This document shows positions 1 through 5,290 of a stretch of DNA of 6,156 nt, piece by piece. The position numbers were made by a program, and so were the translations under genes. The DNA comes from Clostridiales bacterium (GTDB taxonomy: Bacteria > Bacillota > Clostridia > Lachnospirales > CAG-274). The number at the start of each line of letters is the position of its first letter. Position 1 is the stretch's first letter. The stretch is taken from the NCBI GenBank assembly GCA_021203425.1, contig JAJQBF010000266.1, positions 1 to 6,156 on the forward strand, given 5' to 3'. The notes beneath the pieces are model-generated. The model worked only from the letters and a program-made list of their open reading frames with translations. It searched no databases and had not been told where the DNA came from.

Positions 1-16
1 GAAAGGATAAATCATT

Positions 17-1531
17 ATGAGATGTAGAAAATTACTGTTTGCTTTCTTTATATTATACACTATAATTTTTAATAATGCTATAAAAATATTTGCCCAAGAT
101 GAAAATTTGTCGGAAGAGATAACTTATGACTCTATGGATATGTCGGAGATGGAATATACCGAGGCGGATACCGTTCCGGCTTATCTTGACGAAAACGGAA
201 ACCCCGTTATAGTGGCCAAGTCTGCTGTTGTTATAGATGCAGACACAGGGATTATTCTTTACGGCAAGGACGAAAACGCAATGCACTATCCGGCAAGCGT
301 AACAAAGGTTTTAACTTCTCTTATAGCCTGTGAAGAAACCGAACCAACCGATTTAGTTACATTTTCGGAGGCAGCCGTTTACGGAATAGGCGAAGGCAGC
401 AGCTCAATAGCCGTCAGAGTAGGGGAAACCCTTAATATGGATCAGTGTCTTCACGCTATTTTGATGGCATCAGCAAATGATGTCTGTGTAGGCGTTGCGG
501 AGCTTATCGACGGAACAGAGGCAGCTTTTGCGGAAAGAATGAACGAGAGGGCAAAGGAGCTTGGGGAAATAAATTCTCACTTTGCAAACTCTCATGGTTA
601 TCATGATGAAAACCATTATACAACAGCCTATGATATGGCTATGATTTTAAAGGAAGCAATCAAGAACGAAAAATTTATGGAAAGTTTCAGCTGTCTTTCA
701 TATACCATACCGGAGACAAACCTCGTTTCCGAACAAAGACCGCTGGCTCACAAGGCAAAAATATTGTGGGAGGACTCTCCTTATTATTACCAATATATAA
801 AGGGCGCAAAAACAGGCTTTACGGATCAGGCGGGAAATACACTTATTACATATTCCGAAAAAGACGGTGTTAAGCTTATTTGCTGTGTTCTTGCAGACAA
901 GGGTTATTATAATACATATACAGACTCTATTCTGCTTTTTGACTACTGCTTTAATATGTACAGTACTCAGACTCTTGTCAGTGCAGGCGAGCTTAACATT
1001 TCCGTTCCGGCGGTTCAATATTATAACAATAAAACTATTGATTTGGGCGAGGTAAGCGCCAGCGTAAAACAGGATTATGATGCTTACGTACCCGGGGCGG
1101 TAAATAAGGACACAATAACAATAAGCTATGATGTTCCCGATACTCTGACGGGGGGAGTAGCTGTGGGAGATATTGTAGGACAGGCTGAAGTTTTTTATGG
1201 AGGCAATCTGCTTGCATCTCTTGATATAACCGCCGACACAGCCGCCGAGCTTATACCTGAGGAAGAATTAATAAGGCAGGAAAAGTTGGAAGAGCTTGTA
1301 AAGCTTTCTGTTAAAATTCTGATAGGGCTTATTGCGCTTATAATTGTTGTTTTCATAATTCACAGAATGATTAATTCCAGAATGTATAAGCATAAGAAAA
1401 AGTATAAGAAACAGAGGAGAAAATACAGGAAGGCTAGAAAAAACGGCGATGAACCTGAAATTGATGAAACCGAAGGCGAAATTAAAGCAAGACGCCGAAA
1501 GGGACGTCACTATAAAAAGAAAAATATTTAA
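17..1531 (+). CDS. D-alanyl-D-alanine carboxypeptidase (PBP5/DacF-like, peptidase S11)
   Basis: This serine DD-carboxypeptidase removes the terminal D-Ala from peptidoglycan pentapeptides outside the membrane. All three penicillin-binding motifs are present: SVTK at residues 94-97 (nucleophile Ser94), SAN at 152-154 and KTG at 265-267. Residues 1-27 form a signal peptide ending near Phe-Ala-Gln, followed by an acidic linker (about 28-56). The catalytic domain runs from about 65 to 315, and residues 325-410 fit the beta-rich C-terminal domain of PBP5-like enzymes. A hydrophobic helix at about 432-449 is a membrane anchor. It is followed by a 55-residue tail containing 24 Lys or Arg, which is unusual because many relatives end with an amphipathic helix. 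The ATG at 17 has AAAGGA at 2-7 with a nine-base spacer. Length is 504 residues, longer than a typical relative of about 400. The gene is convergent with hicBA. The family call is firm; assignment to dacF or another paralogue is not. Confidence 0.95.
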   Translation: MRCRKLLFAFFILYTIIFNNAIKIFAQDENLSEEITYDSMDMSEMEYTEADTVPAYLDENGNPVIVAKSAVVIDADTGIILYGKDENAMHYPASVTKVLTSLIACEETEPTDLVTFSEAAVYGIGEGSSSIAVRVGETLNMDQCLHAILMASANDVCVGVAELIDGTEAAFAERMNERAKELGEINSHFANSHGYHDENHYTTAYDMAMILKEAIKNEKFMESFSCLSYTIPETNLVSEQRPLAHKAKILWEDSPYYYQYIKGAKTGFTDQAGNTLITYSEKDGVKLICCVLADKGYYNTYTDSILLFDYCFNMYSTQTLVSAGELNISVPAVQYYNNKTIDLGEVSASVKQDYDAYVPGAVNKDTITISYDVPDTLTGGVAVGDIVGQAEVFYGGNLLASLDITADTAAELIPEEELIRQEKLEELVKLSVKILIGLIALIIVVFIIHRMINSRMYKHKKKYKKQRRKYRKARKNGDEPEIDETEGEIKARRRKGRHYKKKNI

Positions 1532-1546
1532 GGAAATATAATAAAG

Positions 1547-1590
1547 AGCAGCACCGAATTTCAGGGGAAACCTTGAGGTTCGGTGCTGCT
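1547..1590 (+). terminator. 44-nt hairpin between convergent genes, probable terminator
   Basis: A 12-bp perfect outer stem (1547-1558 with 1579-1590) continues in the forward-strand RNA through two U-G wobbles and a six-pair inner stem containing one G-U wobble (1561-1566 with 1571-1576). It closes on a GAAA tetraloop at 1567-1570. All 20 pairs form only in the forward transcript, so it fits the end of the carboxypeptidase gene, whose stop lies 15 bases upstream. The forward U-tract is poor (TGCGGTTTTAG). The reverse transcript has a better T-rich tail (CTTTATTATATTT) and keeps the outer 12-bp stem. It probably serves both convergent transcripts. Confidence 0.7.
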
Positions 1591-1597
1591 TGCGGTT

Positions 1598-1995
1598 TTA
1601 GCCTACAGCAAGTTTTTTCTGTAAAGCCTCTTGAAGAACTGCTGAAAAATTTATATTGCTTTTAAGAGCCTCTTCATTAAGCCATTCTGGGATTGTCAAT
1701 GTTTTTTTACGGCTTTATTGTTGTGCATTTTTCTGTATTCCAAAGTATCACAGGCGATATATGTTGCAAATTCATTTTCGGCAGTCTTTATTTCCGAAAT
1801 ATCTGTTGCTGTGGGAATTTCCTTTCTTTCTCTCTCATGCTCATATAACATAAGAGCAAGAGCGTCTTCAGCCATTTCAATAGCCTCTTCTAAATTATCC
1901 CCACAAGTATAACAGCCTTTTACATCGTTAAAGCAAACCGAATATTGTCCGTTTTCTTCTTTTGTAAAAACAGCGGCATAAACATATTTTGACAT
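1598..1995 (-). pseudogene. hicB: HicB antitoxin, frameshifted in an A7 run
   Basis: HicB neutralises the HicA mRNA interferase and represses its own operon. As written, translation from the ATG at 1995 gives 99 residues and stops at TGA 1696-1698. The N-terminal part is a typical HicB partial RNase H fold: KYVYAAVFT, a YSVCFNDVKGCYT strand-loop, and a LEEAIEMAEDALALML helix. The conserved Val-Lys-Lys-Thr-Leu-Thr junction is broken at the A7 run (forward positions 1702-1708). With one extra A, or a -1 shift on A AAA AAA, reading continues as TLTIPEWLNEEALKSNINFS and on to TAA at 1598-1600, giving a 132-residue protein of normal family length. The lost 34 residues look like the ribbon-helix-helix DNA-binding part. 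A longer start at 2046 is possible on paper, but AAGGAG at 2005-2010, nine bases before 1995, decides for the shorter one. It follows hicA with a 37-base gap. It could be a true pseudogene, slippage-dependent, or an assembly error. Confidence 0.85.
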
Positions 1996-2004
1996 ATATA
2001 TAAT

Positions 2005-2010
2005 CTCCTT
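2005..2010 (-). promoter_or_regulatory. Ribosome binding site that sets the hicB start
   Basis: AAGGAG on the reverse strand lies nine bases before the ATG at 1995. It rules in MSKYVYAAVFT as the N-terminus, matching the usual HicB beginning. The 17-codon upstream extension overlaps the end of hicA and is probably not translated. Confidence 0.8.
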
Positions 2011-2032
2011 TCTTATATCAAGGACACCGACT

Positions 2033-2215
2033 TTAAAGACCGGCATCTTTCATTATATTATTTGCCGTACCGATTTGTATTTCTTTCGAACTATGTCTTG
2101 GTACAGAAAAAATATTTTCGGATTTAGGGCTATACCAAATATCGTGTTTTTTGCCATTTCTTAAAAGATAACAGCCGTTCTTTTTAAGAATTTTTATAAG
2201 TTCTGATGTCTTCAT
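2033..2215 (-). CDS. hicA: HicA toxin, mRNA interferase
   Basis: HicA is a small ribonuclease with a double-stranded RNA-binding-like fold that cleaves mRNA when free of HicB. The 60-residue protein is full length for the family. It shows the ELIKILKKNGCYLLRNGKKH beginning with the catalytic histidine (His24, followed by DIWYS), and the VPRHSSKEI segment with a C-terminal helix ending in DAGL. The ATG at 2215 has AAGGA at 2225-2229, nine bases upstream. The order toxin then antitoxin is usual for hicAB. The gene ends in TAA 37 bases before hicB. No lesion is visible, so an active toxin is predicted beside an antitoxin gene that appears broken. For the cell to tolerate this, either the truncated HicB still neutralises HicA, full-length HicB is made by slippage, or the frameshift is not real. 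Confidence 0.93.
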   Translation of the reverse strand: MKTSELIKILKKNGCYLLRNGKKHDIWYSPKSENIFSVPRHSSKEIQIGTANNIMKDAGL

Positions 2216-2238
2216 TCTATATCGTCCTTCTACAATTA

Positions 2239-2267
2239 ATTATAACACGTATAGTTACGTATGTAAA
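2239..2267 (-). promoter_or_regulatory. hicAB promoter
   Basis: On the reverse strand, TTTACA (2262-2267) and TATAAT (2239-2244) are separated by 17 bases. Transcription would start near 2232, leaving a leader of about 17 bases with the hicA ribosome binding site inside it. This matches a housekeeping sigma-A promoter. Confidence 0.85.
2247..2260. promoter_or_regulatory. Candidate HicB operator 1
   Basis: ACGTA-TAGT-TACGT is a perfect 5-4-5 inverted repeat lying entirely within the -35/-10 spacer of the hicAB promoter. A repressor bound here would block RNA polymerase. HicB autorepression is established for the family; that this site is bound is inferred from position and symmetry. Confidence 0.5.
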
Positions 2268-2268
2268 G

Positions 2269-2282
2269 ATGCACTTTTGCAT
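2269..2282. promoter_or_regulatory. Candidate HicB operator 2
   Basis: ATGCA-CTTT-TGCAT is a second perfect 5-4-5 inverted repeat, just upstream of the -35 box. Its flanks extend the dyad (AAA at 2265-2267 against TTT at 2284-2286). Its centre is 22 bp from that of operator 1, about two helical turns. Both sites fit the half-site A-Y-G-Y-A. It could also be a chance AT-rich dyad. Confidence 0.4.
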
Positions 2283-2340
2283 TTTTGTTAATTTATCAAC
2301 TTTTAGTAACTTTTGTTGTGAAAGCTTTCAGACCGCTGTT

Positions 2341-3130
2341 TTACATCACATAGGGATCTAAATTTTCAGAAACAATCTTTAATGGAGTTACTTGTCCAAT
2401 ATAGGACTTGGTATTTCTTGTGTTAAGAATAACGGTTATATTGTCTGCAGCGGTTACAGGAGTTGTACTTCTTCAGCCTATGATGTAATTTTGGGGGTTT
2501 ACAGTCATATCGCTTATGTTTTCGGCTGTTATTTCAAAGGCATAGTCAGTGGAATATGAAACCCATATATAACTGTTTTTTATTGAGTTCAGCTGTGCGT
2601 TGTAATAATCTTCGTCAACCTGTTCGTTGTTAATGAAAAAATCATTTTTGGGCGTTACAAAGCCGTAAACCCATACATATTCGGAAGTTGGTTCTATAGA
2701 ATCCCCTGTCCACTGATAAAAGGTTTCCTTACTTTTGCCAAGTGAATTTGCGGCATAGTATATAATATTTTCATTCGGCACAAATTTAATTATATTATCG
2801 AAAAGTCTTATTTCCGTATAACCGCTTTTTAATTCGGAATCTGAGGCAAAGTAATAATAAAGCTTTCCCCAGCCTCGGTCTGAATATGTGCTGACCAGTA
2901 AGTCGGGAACATCATCACCGTCAATATAAGCAAGGGCAAATTTATATTCGCTTGTTTCTCCTATTTTCCAAGCATTGATTTCCTCGGAAACCTTTATATA
3001 TTCCGTAAGTGTATCGGCATACAGCCCCAATGTTTCGGATAAATTCGTTTCGGCATTTACTGTTACAGGCATTGCAGCGGAAACCGAAAAAATCGACAGG
3101 GTTAAAATTAAAGCAGCTTGTTTTTTTCAT
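2341..3130 (-). pseudogene. Secreted protein with Ca-binding-like loop, disrupted by frameshift and TGA
   Basis: I do not recognise a named family. The ATG at 3130 has AGGAGG at 3138-3143 with a seven-base spacer and a good promoter upstream, so it is the natural start. The run ATG-A7-C then puts the ribosome out of frame, giving a meaningless 62-residue peptide. Removing one A restores a classic signal peptide (MKKQAALILTLSIFSVSAA, then MPVTVNA and a likely cleavage before Glu). The following open frame (3072 to 2473) holds an AYIDGDDVPDLLVS segment like the Asp-rich calcium loops of FG-GAP-type domains, and many aromatic residues. TGA at 2473-2475 interrupts the frame. The same frame stays open for 43 more codons (RSTTPVTAADNITVILN and onward) to TAA at 2341-2343. 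The repaired gene would have about 262 codons before its stop. The open stretch could still make a cytosolic fragment from the internal ATG at 3072. Neighbouring hicA lies downstream in the same orientation under its own promoter. Confidence 0.7.
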
Positions 3131-3137
3131 ACTTTTT

Positions 3138-3143
3138 CCTCCT
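3138..3143 (-). promoter_or_regulatory. Ribosome binding site of the disrupted secreted-protein gene
   Basis: A consensus AGGAGG on the reverse strand sits seven bases before the ATG at 3130. It fixes the original start upstream of the A7 run. The internal ATG at 3072 has no comparable site and falls inside the signal peptide. Confidence 0.8.
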
Positions 3144-3190
3144 CTTATTCTTGTAAAATGTAATTAAAATGAGCGGCATTGTCTATTATC

Positions 3191-3219
3191 AGTATATCAT
3201 AAAACAATTCTGCTATCAA
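3191..3219 (-). promoter_or_regulatory. Promoter of the disrupted secreted-protein gene
   Basis: On the reverse strand, TTGATA (3214-3219) and TATACT (3191-3196) are 17 bases apart, with TG one base before the -10 box (an extended -10). The start would be near 3184, giving a leader of about 54 bases. It looks intact, so any loss of the gene is recent or only apparent. Confidence 0.7.
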
Positions 3220-3304
3220 GTCATATTTTGGGGAATTTGTGCGTAAAATTGACACAGGTTATATAAATCGGTCAACATAATCAGATAACAAGCGGCTAAT
3301 GAAA

Positions 3305-3328
3305 ACAATTGACATATATGTTGTTTGT
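3305..3328. promoter_or_regulatory. Candidate operator over the -35 region
   Basis: ACATATATGT (3312-3321) is a perfect palindrome overlapping the -35 box. After three unpaired positions on each side, the symmetry resumes as ACAA (3305-3308) and TTGT (3325-3328). Nine of twelve positions per half match. The placement suits a repressor, but the sequence is AT-rich and chance is possible. Confidence 0.35.
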
Positions 3329-3338
3329 GGTGTATAAT
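3309..3338 (+). promoter_or_regulatory. Promoter of the aldo/keto reductase gene
   Basis: Perfect TTGACA (3309-3314) and perfect TATAAT (3333-3338) are separated by 18 bases. Transcription would begin near 3345, leaving a leader of about 70 bases. Both hexamers are consensus, so unregulated expression would be strong. The leader shows no riboswitch or hairpin that I can support. Confidence 0.88.
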
Positions 3339-3414
3339 TTTTTTAATGATAAATGCAAGGGTATTATAAGAGTAATTTTAAGGATAAAGTTATTAATATA
3401 AATGAGGTGGAAGT

Positions 3415-4443
3415 ATGGTTAAGGTAAGACTCGGAAAAACGGAAATATGTGTAAACAAAAACGGTTTCGGCGCTTTGCCGGTTCAGAGGGTTTCCCTTGA
3501 AGGAGCGGCAAAAATTCTCCGACGGGCATATGACGGGGGTATAGATTTTTTTGATACTGCCAGATTTTACACTGACAGCGAAGAAAAAATAGGCTATGCC
3601 TTAAGTGATGTAAGGGACAATATAAAAATAGCCACAAAAACAGCGGCTCAAAATGCGGCTGATTTTTGGAAAGACTTGGAAACATCTCTCCGAAATTTAA
3701 AAACAGACCATATAGATATATATCAGTTTCACAATCCTTCCTTCTGCCTGAAACCCGATGACGGAATGGGGCTTTACGAGGCTATGGAGGAGGCTAAAAA
3801 GCAGGGGAAAATTCTCCACATAGGTATAACAAACCACAGGCTTGCCGTTGCAAAGGAGGCTATAGAAAGCGGACTTTATGAAACACTTCAGTTTCCTTTC
3901 TGTTATTTGGCGACGGAAAAAGATATCGAGCTTGTAAAACTTTGCAGTGAAAGGGATATGGGCTTTATAGCAATGAAGGCACTTTCCGGAGGGCTTATTA
4001 CAAATTCAAAGGCAGCAAGCGCTTTTATGTCTCAGTATGAGAATGTTTTGCCGATTTGGGGTGTTCAGCGTGAAAGTGAGCTTGATGAATTTTTGTCATA
4101 CATAGACAATCCCCCTGAAATGACAGAGGAAATAAAGGCTGTAATCGAAAAGGATAAGACAGAACTGGGCGGCGAATTTTGCAGGGGCTGCGGTTATTGT
4201 ATGCCCTGCCCTATGGGAATAGAAATAAACAACTGCGCAAGAATGTCGCTGCTTTTGCGCCGTTCCCCCTCAGAGGCTCAGCTTAATGCCGAAGGACAGG
4301 CAAAAATGAAAAAAATAGAAAATTGCATAAACTGCGGACATTGTAAGAGTATGTGCCCCTACGGGCTTGACACACCTAATCTTTTAAAGAAAAATTATGA
4401 AGACTATAAGGCTGTTTTAGCCGGAAAAGTCAGTGTAAAATAA
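3415..4443 (+). CDS. Aldo/keto reductase with C-terminal 4Fe-4S ferredoxin module
   Basis: This is a cytosolic oxidoreductase of the aldo/keto reductase superfamily, iron-sulfur-containing branch common in anaerobes. Residues 1 to about 235 form the TIM barrel. The catalytic tetrad is visible: Asp47 and Tyr52 in FFDTARFY, Lys75 in IATKT, and His106 in YQFHNP. The C-terminal module (about 250-320) has two cysteine clusters: Cys256, 259, 262 and 265 followed by Pro, and Cys304, 307, 310 and 314 followed by Pro, with an extra Cys274. This suggests two 4Fe-4S clusters that could exchange electrons with ferredoxin. The barrel is shortened, as in this branch, and nicotinamide use is not assured. 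The ATG at 3415 follows GAGGTG at 3404-3409. It is a single-gene transcript with its own consensus promoter and terminator. The natural substrate cannot be told from the sequence. Length is 342 residues and no lesion is seen. Confidence 0.95.
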   Translation: MVKVRLGKTEICVNKNGFGALPVQRVSLEGAAKILRRAYDGGIDFFDTARFYTDSEEKIGYALSDVRDNIKIATKTAAQNAADFWKDLETSLRNLKTDHIDIYQFHNPSFCLKPDDGMGLYEAMEEAKKQGKILHIGITNHRLAVAKEAIESGLYETLQFPFCYLATEKDIELVKLCSERDMGFIAMKALSGGLITNSKAASAFMSQYENVLPIWGVQRESELDEFLSYIDNPPEMTEEIKAVIEKDKTELGGEFCRGCGYCMPCPMGIEINNCARMSLLLRRSPSEAQLNAEGQAKMKKIENCINCGHCKSMCPYGLDTPNLLKKNYEDYKAVLAGKVSVK

Positions 4444-4448
4444 AATAA

Positions 4449-4485
4449 TCCCGGGTCTTTCGCTGAAGAGACTCGGGAAGTTTTT
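4449..4485 (+). terminator. Intrinsic terminator of the aldo/keto reductase gene
   Basis: A 12-pair stem (4449-4460 with 4467-4478, two G-U wobbles valid in the forward RNA) closes on a six-base loop CGCTGA and is followed by AG and five Ts. It starts five bases after the stop codon. The last Ts overlap the TAA of the convergent relQ (4484-4486). The reverse transcript can also fold it, with two mismatches, and has a tail containing TTATTTTATTTT, so it may work in both directions. Confidence 0.9.
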
Positions 4486-5290
4486 ATACATACTCAACTT
4501 TATATAATTTTGCCATTGTTTGAAGTTTGCTGCTGAAATCTCTCAGTTCTTCGAGACTGCCGCCCTGATAAATTTCTATGAATTTTTTGTTAAAGGCGCT
4601 GACTTTCTCTATTTTAGCCACATAATAAAGGTTATGAAGGTTTTTAACTATTCCATCTACGAGATTATTCTTCGTTTCGGAAATCATTTTTGCCTCAACA
4701 ATATCGCCTCTGATTGTCGCCATTTCAGTATCAAGCTGAAAAGCGGCGTCTGCACAGTTTCTCAAACGCTCCTTAAGCTCATCGGGTAAATTTCCGCTGT
4801 ATTTATATCTTAAAGAGTGTTCTATGCTTGCCCAAAAGTTCATAGCCATTGTTCTTATTTGAACTTCGCAAAGTATGTCCTTCGGACCGTCTATAGTTAT
4901 CATTTTATATTTAATTGTCATATGATAACTTCTGTAGCCGCTTGCCTTTGTGTTTGTTATGTAGTCTTCTTCCTCCAAAACATCAAGATCAAGACCGCTT
5001 CTCTGTCTTATTATGTTTACAACTCTTTCTATGTCTTCCACAAAGCGGCATATTATTCTTACTCCGGCTATATCCTCCAACTTTTCGAATATTTGATCCG
5101 TAGGTATGTTTCGCCTGCCTGCTTTGTCGAGTATGCTTGAAATTGTTTTAACTCTGCCGTGAATTTCTTCAATAGGCGCTACAAGCTTAAGCACCGTATA
5201 TTCCTTTTTTATGTTTTCAAATTTGACAACAAGCTCATCAACAGCCTGTCTGTATGGCAGAAGTTTTTCTTCCCAGTTTATAAGTTCCAT
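4484..5290 (-). CDS. relQ: Small alarmone synthetase, GTP pyrophosphokinase RelQ/YjbM type
   Basis: This single-domain enzyme transfers pyrophosphate from ATP to GTP or GDP to make (p)ppGpp in the cytosol. The RelA/SpoT synthetase fold is clear: EDIAGVRIICRF (residues 72-83, with Asp73 and Arg78), KASGYRSYH (115-123), and CEVQIRTMAMNFWASIEHSL (141-160, with catalytic Glu142, Gln144, Arg146 and His158). The following RYKYSGNLPDELKERL and DAAFQLDTEM segments are RelQ-like. There is no HD hydrolase domain, so it makes alarmone but does not degrade it. At 268 residues it is longer than the Bacillus enzyme of about 210, with about 60 extra C-terminal residues. The ATG at 5290 directly abuts the TAA of the upstream M23 peptidase gene (5291-5293). 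GAAGG at 5298-5302 lies inside that gene's last codons, so translation is probably coupled. Control is expected through the upstream operon promoter, outside the window. Confidence 0.93.
   Translation of the reverse strand: MELINWEEKLLPYRQAVDELVVKFENIKKEYTVLKLVAPIEEIHGRVKTISSILDKAGRRNIPTDQIFEKLEDIAGVRIICRFVEDIERVVNIIRQRSGLDLDVLEEEDYITNTKASGYRSYHMTIKYKMITIDGPKDILCEVQIRTMAMNFWASIEHSLRYKYSGNLPDELKERLRNCADAAFQLDTEMATIRGDIVEAKMISETKNNLVDGIVKNLHNLYYVAKIEKVSAFNKKFIEIYQGGSLEELRDFSSKLQTMAKLYKVEYV

Larger units (their letters stand above)
3144..3414. other. Divergent intergenic region
   Basis: This AT-rich stretch separates the disrupted secreted-protein gene from the aldo/keto reductase gene. It holds the two divergent promoters described separately and the roughly 70-base reductase leader. 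A second TTGACA at 3249-3254 has no well-spaced -10 box. No small gene, RNA gene or repeat can be supported in it. Confidence 0.7.

Noticed and set aside
1996..2046. HicB start at 2046
   Set aside because: The extra 17 codons overlap hicA and precede a strong ribosome binding site placed correctly for the ATG at 1995.
2319..2330. TGAAAGCTTTCA palindrome as a terminator for the disrupted gene
   Set aside because: It is perfectly symmetric with no room for a loop and is not followed by a T-tract on either strand.
2473..2475. TGA recoded as tryptophan or selenocysteine
   Set aside because: No other gene in the window contains in-frame TGA codons, tryptophan is written TGG elsewhere, and no selenocysteine-type hairpin is evident after the TGA.
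2473..3072. The 199-residue open frame taken as a complete gene from the ATG at 3072
   Set aside because: The ATG falls inside a signal peptide and has no ribosome binding site, while an AGGAGG and ATG stand at 3130. The stretch is treated as part of a disrupted gene.
2942..3130. The 62-residue Cys-rich-looking peptide starting at 3130
   Set aside because: It uses the true start but reads the wrong frame after the A7 run. Its composition is typical of an out-of-frame reading, and the other frame encodes a clear signal peptide.
1598..3130. The middle region as a mobile element or new defence island
   Set aside because: No transposase, integrase, terminal repeats or target duplication are visible. 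hicAB is a known toxin-antitoxin type and the secreted-protein gene gives no defence signature.
3249..3281. Second promoter with TTGACA at 3249 and CATAAT at 3276
   Set aside because: The spacer is 21 bases, too long, and a perfect-consensus promoter lies nearer the gene.
4520..5140. Forward-strand open frames within relQ
   Set aside because: They are antisense to a well-conserved synthetase, lack ribosome binding sites and resemble no protein family.
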